Below, one piece after another: positions 44,247-53,541 of a stretch of DNA of 64,000 nucleotides. The notes beneath the pieces are model-generated. The model was not told the DNA's origin. It searched no databases and saw only the letters and a list, made by a program, of their open reading frames with translations. The stretch is taken from the NCBI GenBank assembly GCA_942492935.1, contig OW818654.1, forward strand, positions 124,001-188,000, in the 5' to 3' direction. This DNA is from JANJUO01 sp942492935 (lineage in GTDB: Bacteria; Bacteroidota; Ignavibacteria; Kapaibacteriales; UBA2268). Both the position numbers and the translations under genes were made by a program. How positions within the stretch are numbered: position 1 is the first letter of the stretch; every line of letters begins with the position of its first letter.

Positions 44247-47200
44247 ATGAAAAAACTAACTTTAATTGCAATCCTCCTTATTTCAATTATTTTTTATTCT
44301 GACGCTAAAAATTATAATTCATACATAATTAAATTCAAGAATAGTAACTCAAAAAATATTGAAGAATTACAAAATAATGGAAAAATCAAGGGTGTATTTG
44401 GAAATTTATTAATAAATAATAAATTTGATAATAAGTTATTAAATGCCAATCAAAATCAATTAATGAACGAATTATCTTTGTATTTTGTATTTAATTCTAA
44501 TGATGATTTAAATACACTTAATCAACTCGAAAGCAATGATAATGTTGAATACATTATTCCAAATTATATTTATACTATTGAACAATTAAAAAATAAGCCA
44601 AATGATGAAAAATATTCTGAGCAATGGGGCTTAAAAGAAGTTAAAGCAGAAAGTGCTTGGAATATTGCCAGTGGAAAAGGAGTTATTGTTGGAGTGATTG
44701 ATACAGGTATTGATTTTAATCACCCAGACTTAAAAAATCAACTTTGGATTAATTCAAAAGAAGATATTAATAAAAACGGTGCTTTTGATGCTTGGAGTAT
44801 TAGTGAAGTTCGCAATGGAATTAGTGGTGATTTAAATGGAATTGATGATGATGGTAATGGAGTTATTGATGATGTGATTGGATATGATTTTGTTGACCAA
44901 TCTATTGCAAATTTCGGCGACTTTTCCAATCCAGATGCAATTCCTGAAGACCAAAATGAACATGGCACTCTTGTTTCTGGTATAATTGCAGCAGAACGTA
45001 ATAATAAAATTGGAATTTCTGGACTTGCATATAATGCAAAAATATTGACTGCAAAAGCTTTTGATGCTTCAGGTAATGCAGAATCAGATGATATAGCACG
45101 CTCAATTGTATATGCAGTTTTGAATGGTGCAAAAGTATTAAATTTCAGTTTTGGTGAGTCTTTCGAATCTCCAATTGTCTATTCTGCAATACGCTTTGCA
45201 AATCTGATGGGCGTTGTTATAGCGGCATCATCTGGAAATAATAATTGGACATTGCCACATTATCCTTCGGATTATCAAGAAATAATTTCAGTAGGTGGTT
45301 CAAATGACAAGCATAAGAGAGCTTCAAATTCAAATTATGGCTATTTGATTGACATTGTTGCTCCCGGACAAGATATAATGACAACTTCACCAAATGATAA
45401 TTATAAATCGGTTGGCGGTACCTCTATGGCTGCTCCTCATATTGCAGCAGTTGCAGCTTTGTTGCTTGAAGTAAATCCAAATCTTAGTCCTGAAAATGTA
45501 AAATCAATATTGCAATCATCTGCTAATAATGAAAATGGCTGGACTTACGATATGGCAGCTGGAATTGTTGATGCAGCAAGTGCTTTAAATAATATTGCCA
45601 TAGCTGAAACCAATATAACTTATCCAATTAATGAACAACTTTTTTATATTGATAAATTAGAAAATATAAATCTTATTGGAACACTTTCAAACCCTTTATT
45701 TGATAGCGTTGAAGTAGTTGTTCGACATATTGCAACTGGCATTGAAAATAAATACGCGGCTGGTAATAAGCAAATAGTAAATGATACAATATTAACAATT
45801 CCAAAATCAGCTTTTTTGAATGATACTATTAATATACTTGGAAATTTTGTTTTAAAATCTGTTATTTATTTGAAAAATGGAAAATTTCTTGAGAAAAATA
45901 TTGTTATTTCAATTGATTCTTCATCAAGATTTAAAATCAATAGTTTTAAAGTGTTAAATCCAATTTTCAATGACAAAAGAGTAGTTCTTGTTGCAGGTGT
46001 TGCAAGTATGAAATCATCAATGAAAGTTGCTTTCAGGGAGAAAGGTACATCTGATAAATTTCAATATGCAACTCAATTCGATTCTAAAAGCAACAATTGC
46101 TATGTAATTATTGATGATATTGTAAATTCTGGAGTTACATATCAAGCAATCGCATATTTCATTAACAATTCTAATGATACAATTTCACGAGAATTTGAAT
46201 TTACAAGATGGAAGGATAATTATCATACTGCAAATTTTGTTAGAAAATCTTTTGGATTAAATAGGGCTTATTTGCATAATCAAACTTCAAATTTATATTC
46301 AGATGGGAAAAAGTCAATTGTAATAAATGATTTGGGCAGTTTAGCATTTGGTAAAACATATAGTTTTGAATTTGATAAAAATGGCTTCACCCTCGTTGAT
46401 TCACTTGTCAATGGTTTATTGCCTGTTGGCTATGGAGATTCAAATGGAGATGGTATTCAGGAAGTGCTTTTGATGGGTGGATATAAATCTGCAATTTATC
46501 AAGTTAATAGTTCAGGTGGAAATTTGTTTGAGAATAAATTATTTGAAAGCCCTACAAACAAATCTTTCTGGGGAGATAAATTATTTGACATTGATAAAGA
46601 TGGCAAAGAAGATATTATTGCTTATAGAAATGACCCATCAGAACGAAGCTATTTTATTTATTCTTATAAAAATGGGAAGTATGATTCTCTTACAACCGCT
46701 GCTCTTCCTGAATCATTCAAGAATCGTGATTTATCTAAGAGTTGTATAGTTGCTGATTTGGATAATGACGGAAATTACGAACTTGGTTTTGCTAATGAAT
46801 CGGGACAACTTTTCATTTATAAATTTATTGATAATAAATTGAAATTTCAATTTATTGATTCCACAATTTTTTCTCAAAGTTCTCAAATGCTTGAAACGAT
46901 TGATATTGATGGAGATGGAAAGCAAGAAATTATTCAATTAAATTACGGTAGCAGAGAATTATATGATGCGAATGCACAAAGTGAGTCAATTTGGACAATT
47001 AGAATACTTAAACACACAGAAAATGATACATATCAAGAGATATATAAAGATTTTATTTGGGGTGTAAGAGCTGGTTTTACCAAACAGGGTTGGGGCTTTA
47101 GAAATGGTTTAACTAAGGGAAATATTGATGACAAGTCAGGTGATGAGATTATAATTTCAACATTCCCAAATCTATATGCTTTAAAATGGAATAACGAAAG

Positions 47201-48527
47201 CAAAAAATTAGAAAATTTCTGGTATTATCCATCTGCATTATCCAATAGTGCTATTATTGATGATTTTGACGGTAATGGTATAAATGAATTGGGCATTTCT
47301 ACATTTAATTCTACTATATTTTTTGAATTTGAAAGAAATTTTGCAGGTCCAGATGTACCTAATGATTTTGATGGTTGGGCATTAAGTGATACTACTTGTC
47401 AATTAAATTGGTCGGCTGTTTCAAATGCAGAAGAATATCAAATTTTCAGTGTAAATCTAAGTAATAATTCAGCAAATTTAATCTCTACAACAAAAAATAA
47501 TTATGTTAATTTCAGTGGTTTGACAAAAGGTAATTTCTATGATTTTGTAATTAAATCCTACAATTCAAAATTGAATCCTCAATTTAGTGATTTTACTGAA
47601 ATTGTTACTATTTATGCAAATGCACCAATTTTCATTACAGAAGTTAGACAGTTAAACAATAATCAATTCCAAGTAAAATTCAATGGGAGAATAGCGGATA
47701 ATATGATTGAGCCATCGCTATTTTCAATTATTAATATTGATAATCAAACTAATGAATTTGCTGGTTTAACTAATAAATTATCAGATTCAGTGCTGATGGT
47801 AACTTTCAATTTCTCTCAAATTGAAAATGGAGTTTATACTTTTCAGGCAAAATCTTTCAGAGATTATTATAAAAATTGGACTCTTGAAAGTAATTTAAAT
47901 TTTGATTACAAACAAATTGAAATCAAAGAAGAAATTTATTTAACAAAATTAGATATATATTCTTCTTCTCTAATGAAAATATGGTTTTCGGAAGAAGTTG
48001 ATAAAACTACTGCAGAGACATTAGAAAATTATGTACTTAAACCTTATGGAACAGTCATTTCGATTGATATTGATGAATTTGATACAAGAGGCGTTATTAT
48101 TCATATCGCTGATGAATTGAAATCACGTGGAGCAAGAGGATATAATTATACAATTACTGCTCAAAATATCATTTCAGCAAATGGAAAGCCAATTACAAAA
48201 GGGTCAGGAAATTCATTGGGCTTCACTCTATCAATGAATGAATTAGATGATGTTTATATTTCACCAAATCCAATTAAATATAAAGAAGAGCCAACAATTC
48301 GTTTTTCAAACTTATCTCCAAAAGCAACAATTAAAGTAATGAATCTTGAAGGAAAAATATTAGCTGAAATAACTGAAAATGATGGAAACGGTGGTGCTGA
48401 ATGGAATGGTTTAGACAGTAACGGGAAACAATTAGAAACAGGCATTTATATGTTTGAAGTTGAGGGCTACCGCAGCGATGGAACAAGAATATTGCCAGTT
48501 GCAAAGAAATTTGCAGTATTGCCATAA
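44247..48527 (+). CDS. Giant secreted S8 subtilase with propeller and C-terminal sorting domain
   Basis: 1,426 residues from the ATG at 44247 (a TTG at 44235 adds four). Signal peptide 1-20, propeptide to about 115, then a subtilisin domain with triad Asp152 (VIDTGID), His239 (HGTLVSG) and Ser393 (GGTSMAAPH). After about residue 470 come Ig-like strands, FG-GAP/VCBS-type propeller repeats (about 690-1030; DSNGDGIQ, DIDKDGKED, DLDNDGNYE, DIDGDGKQE, DDFDGNGIN are calcium-binding loops), a fibronectin III domain (about 1040-1130) and a C-terminal FlgD-like/T9SS domain (VYISPNPIKY... to the end). Probably outer-membrane-exported and cell-surface. Substrate unknown. Confidence 0.93.
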   Translation: MKKLTLIAILLISIIFYSDAKNYNSYIIKFKNSNSKNIEELQNNGKIKGVFGNLLINNKFDNKLLNANQNQLMNELSLYFVFNSNDDLNTLNQLESNDNVEYIIPNYIYTIEQLKNKPNDEKYSEQWGLKEVKAESAWNIASGKGVIVGVIDTGIDFNHPDLKNQLWINSKEDINKNGAFDAWSISEVRNGISGDLNGIDDDGNGVIDDVIGYDFVDQSIANFGDFSNPDAIPEDQNEHGTLVSGIIAAERNNKIGISGLAYNAKILTAKAFDASGNAESDDIARSIVYAVLNGAKVLNFSFGESFESPIVYSAIRFANLMGVVIAASSGNNNWTLPHYPSDYQEIISVGGSNDKHKRASNSNYGYLIDIVAPGQDIMTTSPNDNYKSVGGTSMAAPHIAAVAALLLEVNPNLSPENVKSILQSSANNENGWTYDMAAGIVDAASALNNIAIAETNITYPINEQLFYIDKLENINLIGTLSNPLFDSVEVVVRHIATGIENKYAAGNKQIVNDTILTIPKSAFLNDTINILGNFVLKSVIYLKNGKFLEKNIVISIDSSSRFKINSFKVLNPIFNDKRVVLVAGVASMKSSMKVAFREKGTSDKFQYATQFDSKSNNCYVIIDDIVNSGVTYQAIAYFINNSNDTISREFEFTRWKDNYHTANFVRKSFGLNRAYLHNQTSNLYSDGKKSIVINDLGSLAFGKTYSFEFDKNGFTLVDSLVNGLLPVGYGDSNGDGIQEVLLMGGYKSAIYQVNSSGGNLFENKLFESPTNKSFWGDKLFDIDKDGKEDIIAYRNDPSERSYFIYSYKNGKYDSLTTAALPESFKNRDLSKSCIVADLDNDGNYELGFANESGQLFIYKFIDNKLKFQFIDSTIFSQSSQMLETIDIDGDGKQEIIQLNYGSRELYDANAQSESIWTIRILKHTENDTYQEIYKDFIWGVRAGFTKQGWGFRNGLTKGNIDDKSGDEIIISTFPNLYALKWNNESKKLENFWYYPSALSNSAIIDDFDGNGINELGISTFNSTIFFEFERNFAGPDVPNDFDGWALSDTTCQLNWSAVSNAEEYQIFSVNLSNNSANLISTTKNNYVNFSGLTKGNFYDFVIKSYNSKLNPQFSDFTEIVTIYANAPIFITEVRQLNNNQFQVKFNGRIADNMIEPSLFSIINIDNQTNEFAGLTNKLSDSVLMVTFNFSQIENGVYTFQAKSFRDYYKNWTLESNLNFDYKQIEIKEEIYLTKLDIYSSSLMKIWFSEEVDKTTAETLENYVLKPYGTVISIDIDEFDTRGVIIHIADELKSRGARGYNYTITAQNIISANGKPITKGSGNSLGFTLSMNELDDVYISPNPIKYKEEPTIRFSNLSPKATIKVMNLEGKILAEITENDGNGGAEWNGLDSNGKQLETGIYMFEVEGYRSDGTRILPVAKKFAVLP

Positions 48528-48539
48528 AAGAGATTTATT

Positions 48540-49110
48540 CAAGAATGTATTCTGAAACGATTTCAGAATGACAATTTGTTTTCCGTGTCATTCCGCACTT
48601 GATGCGGAATCTAATATATGCAGATGTCCAACACTTTCAAAGTGTTGGACATCTTGCTTCAAAAATGACAGGGAAATGTATTCTGAAACGATTTCAGAAT
48701 GACAATTTGTTTTCCGTGTCATTCCGTACTTGATACGGAATCTAATATTTGCAGATGTCCAACACTTTCAAAGTGTTGGACATCTTGTTTCAAAAATGAC
48801 ATAAATCGAAAATGGATTCCTCGCTATGTTCAGCATGACAATTTGTTTTCCGTGTCATTCCGTACTTGATACGGAATCTAATATTTGCAGATGTCCAACA
48901 CTTTCAAAGTGTTGGACATCTTGTTACGAAAATGACATAAATCGTAGATGGATTCCTCGCTATGTTCAGCATGACAATTTGTTTTCCGTGTCATTCCGCA
49001 CTTGATGCGGAATCTAATATATGCAGATGTCCAACACTTTCAAAGTGTTGGACATCTTGTTACGAAAATGACATAAATCGTAGATGGATTCTGAAACGAT
49101 TTCGGAATGA
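48540..49110. repeat. Family 2 REP/BIME-like tandem array (four units of 130-137 bp)
   Basis: Each unit carries three palindromes: (i) ATTCTGAA-acgat-TTCAGAAT (missing or replaced in units 3 and 4), (ii) ATTCCGYA-cttga-TRCGGAAT, and (iii) a 33-nt hairpin with perfect 16-bp arms (AGATGTCCAACACTTT). Hairpin iii sits at 48622-48654, 48752-48784, 48889-48921 and 49025-49057, spacings 130, 137 and 136. In (ii), units 1 and 4 have GCA/TGC and units 2 and 3 have GTA/TAC, so the arms change together. Some junctions read GATGGATTCCTCGCTATGTT. Non-coding. Confidence 0.9.
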
Positions 49111-49130
49111 CATAAATATTACAAGTGTAT

Positions 49131-49279
49131 TTAGCAGCGTAGCTGCGACATATTAATAGAAATGATATGTTTTTTAATGTTAAAGCTCCGTAGGAGCGTC
49201 ATATATATCGCAGCTACGCAGCTTTTAGTGTTTATTTGGTGATATTTTTTCTATTAAGATGTCGCAGCTACGCTGCTAA
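49131..49279. repeat. 149-bp element with perfect 21-bp terminal inverted repeats
   Basis: Left arm 49131-49151 (begins TTAGCAGCGTAGC) and right arm 49259-49279 (ends GCTACGCTGCTAA) are exact reverse complements over 21 bp. Inside are AAAGCTCCGTAGGAGCG (about 49182-49198), itself palindromic, and a third partial arm TCGCAGCTACGCAGCTTTT (about 49208-49226). No reading frame. MITE-like. Confidence 0.8.
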
Positions 49280-49320
49280 CAAAAATTGATTCTGAAACGA
49301 TTTCAGAATGACAATTTTTT

Positions 49321-49397
49321 AAACCCCTCCTAAATCCTCCCCAAGGGGAGGACTTTACATATTATTCCTCCCCTTGGGGAGGTTAGGTGGGGTTTCT
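49321..49397. repeat. Core hairpin of family 1, alone
   Basis: AAACCCCTCCTAAATCCTCC (from 49321) and the inverted GGGGAGGTTAGGTGGGGTTT (to 49396), separated by GACTTTACATATTATTCC. Identical in plan to the centre of the elements at 4937, 21836 and 38570, but without their outer arms, which suggests that the core can exist or move on its own. Confidence 0.75.
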
Positions 49398-49563
49398 TCA
49401 TTTCAGCATCTAAAGAAAATGGATTCTGAAACAAGTGCAGAATGACAAAGTGGAAATTGCAATTTCCAATTATTTTTCATTCCTCTGAAACGAAAAGCAT
49501 TTTCATGTGTCATTATATATGTGGTGAATTGCATTTTTGAAAAAAGTATTTGAGAATTGAGAT
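49398..49563. other. Gap upstream of the beta-propeller gene
   Basis: Contains one further truncated family 2 palindrome (GATTCTGAAACAAGTGCAGAATGAC region, 49421-49445) and the leader of the next gene. No gene. Confidence 0.35.
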
Positions 49564-50829
49564 ATGTTACGCAAACAAAAAACAAGAGCTTGGCTCTTAT
49601 CACTTGCAGCTGTGGTGCTGCTTATGTCTAATTATTTTGTGGGAAGGGCTGAGGAGCCAGACCCAAGAATATTATGGGTAATTAAGGAATTACAAAGAAT
49701 TGATGGGTTTACAGTTCATCCAAATGGAAACATTTTTGCAAATCGTGATGGCATTATATTTGAAATTGATGGCAAAGATGGCAAACTAATTAGAGTTTTA
49801 CCAGATACATTAGGTCCATACGCTTTAAATTCAATGGATATTTCTGATGATGGAAAGTATTTGGCAATTTCACGTGATAGGATAATGGTGTTTAATCTAA
49901 TTGAATATAAAGCTTCAACAATTGCAGAAGGTAATGTTGTTAGATTTCTACCTGGAACACATAAAATTGCTTACAAAACTTATGGTAGTAAAGATTCGTC
50001 TATCGTCATATACGATATAAATAATCAATCAAGATTATACATTTATACCGAAGAAGATATCAGACAAATCGCCTTCTCCCCAGATGGAAAATATTTTGCG
50101 ACTGCTGGAGTAATAGAAAAATTAAATGGGGATTTTATTACTACATTAAAATTATGGGACGCTCAAACTTTGAAGTTGATTAAAGAATTGGAAAGATTTG
50201 ATGATGAGGATTTTCAAATAGCAAAAATTGAATTTTCAAATGACAGTAAAATGATTGCTTTTTTTGGTGATATTGGTTTACCAATATATTCAGTAACTTC
50301 CTTTACTAAAATTAAAGAAATTACCAATTCGAGTCTTGGAGAAGAAATCAGTAGATTTACCTTTTTAAATGAGGATTACATCGGGATTCAATCAAAAAAA
50401 ACTTCAATCATCAGATTATCAGATAACCATAGAATTGATTTAATTGAATTTCCATTTAGAGGTTTTCTTATGGAATCAAGTTTAAATAAAAATATTCTTT
50501 ATGCTGGAACAGGATATCCTGATAAAGTTGGTTCTATAATTGCTTGGGATTTGGAAAAAGTTTTAAGTAAAGTAGAAAATCCAGTTGAACAAACTACTAT
50601 TGGTGCAGAATATCAAAAAGGAATACTATTAATATCTGGAATCGAATTAATTAATAATTCAATCCAGCTTGAAATATTCGATATCAGCGGTAAACTAATC
50701 AGACAACTTAATATTGAATCAAATGGAACTGAACTTAGAATTCCAATCGTATTAGCAAAAGGTACATACTTAATTAATTTGACTGATGGTAGTAAAAAGT
50801 ATTCATCAAAATTTTTAGTAACTGAATAA
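49564..50829 (+). CDS. Secreted beta-propeller (WD40-like) protein with T9SS sorting domain
   Basis: 421 residues with a long signal peptide (about 1-30, ends GRAEEP). Residues about 35-330 form six or so propeller blades, with DGKYLAISRDRIMVFN, FSPDGKYFATAGV..KLWDAQTL and FSNDSKMIAFF as WD40-type blade markers. The last 80 residues (IELINNSIQLEIFDISGKLIRQL to KYSSKFLVTE) match a T9SS type A sorting domain. Probable role: surface binding or scaffolding. It is separated from the subtilase gene by the repeat array. A tiny 23-codon frame follows. Confidence 0.87.
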   Translation: MLRKQKTRAWLLSLAAVVLLMSNYFVGRAEEPDPRILWVIKELQRIDGFTVHPNGNIFANRDGIIFEIDGKDGKLIRVLPDTLGPYALNSMDISDDGKYLAISRDRIMVFNLIEYKASTIAEGNVVRFLPGTHKIAYKTYGSKDSSIVIYDINNQSRLYIYTEEDIRQIAFSPDGKYFATAGVIEKLNGDFITTLKLWDAQTLKLIKELERFDDEDFQIAKIEFSNDSKMIAFFGDIGLPIYSVTSFTKIKEITNSSLGEEISRFTFLNEDYIGIQSKKTSIIRLSDNHRIDLIEFPFRGFLMESSLNKNILYAGTGYPDKVGSIIAWDLEKVLSKVENPVEQTTIGAEYQKGILLISGIELINNSIQLEIFDISGKLIRQLNIESNGTELRIPIVLAKGTYLINLTDGSKKYSSKFLVTE

Positions 50830-50842
50830 GGATAATAAAATT

Positions 50843-50914
50843 ATGAAAACAATAATAATTTTCTTGCTTGCGGTTACATTTGTATTTTCACAGAATGTAG
50901 AACCATCGCTATAG
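50843..50914 (+). pseudogene. 23-codon signal-peptide-like frame (probable gene remnant)
   Basis: ATG at 50843, then MKTIIIFLLAVTFVFSQNVE and a TAG stop at 50912-50914. It is a complete export signal (positive start, hydrophobic core, SQ cut site) with nothing behind it; the next 200 bp are non-coding. The simplest reading is the head of a deleted secreted-protein gene. A functional small peptide is possible but unsupported. Confidence 0.4.
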
Positions 50915-51113
50915 CAAAATATTACAATTTCAAAAAAAAATCCAGTTTATACAATTAAATTTGTTAATTAGTCTTCTCTTCTATGTCTAAATTACTATTT
51001 TATAAGAAAATTTCTTATAATATACAAAAATTACCTATTTAAAATCAGATATTGCACTATTTCATAATATTCCATAATCGCATAATTTTGTTTTATTTTT
51101 ATGGAGTGTTTAT

Positions 51114-51866
51114 ATGAAGTTTTTAAAATTATTCACATTAGTTATTACCCTTATTTTAGCAAACTGCATAGTTACAAATGCAGAAGAAAATTCATCAACA
51201 TCACTAAATGTAGGTGCTGATGTAATGAGCAGATATATATTCCGTGGAGTTGATTACGGAAATTCTGCAAGTATTCAACCGACAATTTCACTCACAACTG
51301 GTAGTTTTGAAGTTGGCTATTGGGGTGCTATTGCTACAAATAGTTCATATCAAGAAATTGACTTATATGCAAAATATTCTTTTGGAAATCTTTCTGTAAT
51401 TCTCACAGATTATTTTGTACCTTCATTTGTAGAAGGAACACCTGCATCAGACGACACAAGATATTTCGTTTATGATGACAAAACTACTGCACATACATTA
51501 GAAGGAGCTTTAGCTTATAATTTTGGCGAAAGTTTTCCATTGAAAGTTATGGCAGCTGTTTTCTTCTACGGTAATGATAAACGTTGGGGATATGATGCAG
51601 AAAAAGATAGCAATGAAGAAACCTATTACTCTACATATATTGAATTGGGCTATGGGTTTACAGTTGGTGGAAATAATCTTGATATATTCTTAGGATTAAC
51701 ACCTGCAGCGGGAGCTTTCGGTAATGATTTTGGTGTTGTAAATTTAGGTGTTACAGGAAGTAAAAAATTGAAAATCACAAATGAATATGAATTACCTGTA
51801 AAGAGTTCAGTTATTTATAACCCACAACTATCAGCAGTTAATTTTGTATTTGGAATTACTCTTTAA
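51114..51866 (+). CDS. TorF/TIGR02001-like outer-membrane beta-barrel protein
   Basis: 250 residues with a signal peptide (1-23, ends TNAEE) and then an amphipathic beta-strand pattern ending in an aromatic-rich strand (AVNFVFGITL), as for outer-membrane barrels. The start NVGADVMSRYIFRGVDYGN-type block is the hallmark of the TIGR02001 family of small putative porins. GGAG lies 8 nt before the ATG. A TAATTTTG box (51083-51090) could be a -7 element, but the -33 is poorly spaced. It is 32 nt ahead of the amt gene and almost certainly cotranscribed, so it may be the outer-membrane route for the same nutrient. Confidence 0.83.
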   Translation: MKFLKLFTLVITLILANCIVTNAEENSSTSLNVGADVMSRYIFRGVDYGNSASIQPTISLTTGSFEVGYWGAIATNSSYQEIDLYAKYSFGNLSVILTDYFVPSFVEGTPASDDTRYFVYDDKTTAHTLEGALAYNFGESFPLKVMAAVFFYGNDKRWGYDAEKDSNEETYYSTYIELGYGFTVGGNNLDIFLGLTPAAGAFGNDFGVVNLGVTGSKKLKITNEYELPVKSSVIYNPQLSAVNFVFGITL

Positions 51867-51898
51867 TTAATTATATAATTTTTTTATCAGGTGAAAAA

Positions 51899-53116
51899 AT
51901 GATTGATACTGGTTCAACCGGTTTTATGTTGCTCGCAACAAGTCTTGTTATGCTAATGACACCTGCTTTGGCTTTTTTCTATGGTGGTTTAGCATCTAAA
52001 AAAAATATTCTTGCAATTATGATTCAAAGTTTTGTTTCCCTTGGCTGGACAACAGTTCTTTGGTTTATTTTTGGTTATTCATTATGTTTTAGCGGCGGAG
52101 AAGGTGGAATAATTGGAAATTTCGACAAAGCATTTTTGTTTGGAGTTGGAATTGATTCGATTTATTCAAATGGTAAAATACCTGAATTGGTATTTTTCGT
52201 ATATCAAATGATGTTTGCTATTATTACACCTGCATTGATAACAGGTGCATTTGTTAATCGTGTGTCTTTTAAGGCATATATGATTTTTCTAACTGTTTGG
52301 CAGATTTTGGTTTATTATCCGTTTGTACACATGATTTGGGGCGGTGGCTTGATGGCTCAATTCGGAGTTCTCGACTTCGCAGGTGGAATAGTGGTTCATG
52401 CAACAGCTGGATTTGCAGCATTAGCATCTGTATTTTATGTTAAAGATAGAGTAGATAAAAATTCTACACCAAATAGCATTCCTTTGGTAGCAATTGGAAG
52501 TGGTTTATTATGGTTTGGTTGGTATGGATTTAATGCTGGAAGTGAAGTAGCAGTAGATTTTATTACATCACTTGCATTTGTAAATACAGATATAGCTGCT
52601 TCATTCGCAACAGTAACTTGGTTAATTATCGAGTGGGGATTTAAAAGAAAGCCAAAATTTGTGGGATTGCTTACTGGCTCGATTGCCGGACTTGCTACAA
52701 TAACTCCATGTGCCGGATTTGTGCCAGTTTGGTCAGCTCCATTAATAGGAATTGCGGCAGGGGCAGTATGTTATTTTGCAGTTGAATTTAAAAATAAAAT
52801 GAATTGGGATGATGCTCTTGATGTGTGGGGTGTACATGGTATTGGTGGAGTTTTAGGTACTATACTTCTTGGTGTTTTTGCATCAAAAGCATTTAATGCT
52901 GCCGGTAATGACGGTTTAATATTTGGCAATTACGACTTTTTCTTTGTTCAAGTTATTGCTGTTTCGATAGCAAGTATCTATGCTTTTATTTTTACTTATG
53001 TTATGTTGATAATTATTAATTTTATAACTCCTGTCAAAGTAAATGAAGCTGATGAAAAATTGGGATTAGATTTCTCTCTTCATGGCGAACAAGCTTATGA
53101 TGAAGGTGCTTTGTAA
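51899..53116 (+). CDS. amt: Ammonium transporter Amt
   Basis: 405 residues with about eleven membrane helices. Family hallmarks: DFAGGIVVHATAGFAALA (the conserved Asp and first His of the pore), the FWFGWYGFNAGS-type segment, FVPVWSAPLIG and WDDALDVWGVHGIGG with the second pore His. Amt channels import NH4+ or NH3 and are usually gated by GlnK, but no glnK is adjacent. AGGTGA lies 7 nt ahead of the ATG. A palindrome at 53140-53167 follows and may end the transcript. Confidence 0.96.
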   Translation: MIDTGSTGFMLLATSLVMLMTPALAFFYGGLASKKNILAIMIQSFVSLGWTTVLWFIFGYSLCFSGGEGGIIGNFDKAFLFGVGIDSIYSNGKIPELVFFVYQMMFAIITPALITGAFVNRVSFKAYMIFLTVWQILVYYPFVHMIWGGGLMAQFGVLDFAGGIVVHATAGFAALASVFYVKDRVDKNSTPNSIPLVAIGSGLLWFGWYGFNAGSEVAVDFITSLAFVNTDIAASFATVTWLIIEWGFKRKPKFVGLLTGSIAGLATITPCAGFVPVWSAPLIGIAAGAVCYFAVEFKNKMNWDDALDVWGVHGIGGVLGTILLGVFASKAFNAAGNDGLIFGNYDFFFVQVIAVSIASIYAFIFTYVMLIIINFITPVKVNEADEKLGLDFSLHGEQAYDEGAL

Positions 53117-53139
53117 TTTAATTATTTTAATCTTTTCAT

Positions 53140-53167
53140 GTAAGGACAGGTCTCGACCTGTCCTTAC
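53140..53167 (+). terminator. Perfect palindrome downstream of amt
   Basis: Arms GTAAGGACAGGTC and GACCTGTCCTTAC (13 bp each, exact) with a two-base centre. A degenerate half-copy (AGTCCTTACAAAA) follows at about 53176. It is well placed as an amt terminator but has no long U-run, so a repeat origin is equally possible. Confidence 0.5.
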
Positions 53168-53254
53168 AAAATACTAGTCCTTACAAAAATTCTGTTCTAA
53201 CAAAAGACCTGTTCCATGGCTACCCAGCCAATTCACAATAAAATTGAATTATTG

Positions 53255-53512
53255 TTATCTTGAAAATAATTCTTTTAATTCCCAATGGGAATTTCAAGAA
53301 ATTTCCTTTTTTTAATTTTGGTCAACTTGTTCCAAATATACATTTTTTTCATTCAAATAACAAAGCAAATTAAAAATATCAATTCGGCTCTTATCTAACT
53401 TGTGAATTAACCTTCTGAAGGTTCGTAACCTTCGGAAGGGTTTGAACAAAGTTAGCTGTTATTTGCACGTGATTCTTTCAGCTGGCGACTGAGTAGTTAC
53501 TGAATTATAAAG
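53255..53512. repeat. Family 1-related repeat, variant copy 5 (inverted)
   Basis: The reverse complement of the first half matches the left arm of copies 1 and 2 (AGCCGAATTGATATTTTTAA... to GTTATTTGAATGAAAAAA), then continues through TTGTCAACTTGTTCCAAATA. The right end has CCTTCTGAAGG...CCTTCGGAAGG and ends CGACTGAGTAGTTAC, the inverse of the copy 2 left terminus. No gene. Confidence 0.65.
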
Positions 53513-53541
53513 CGTAATTTAATTAATGACAAAAATTATTT

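Noticed and set aside
48962..49156. Short open frame inside the palindromic array
   Set aside because: Its protein is simply the translation of the repeat unit, with no ribosome site.
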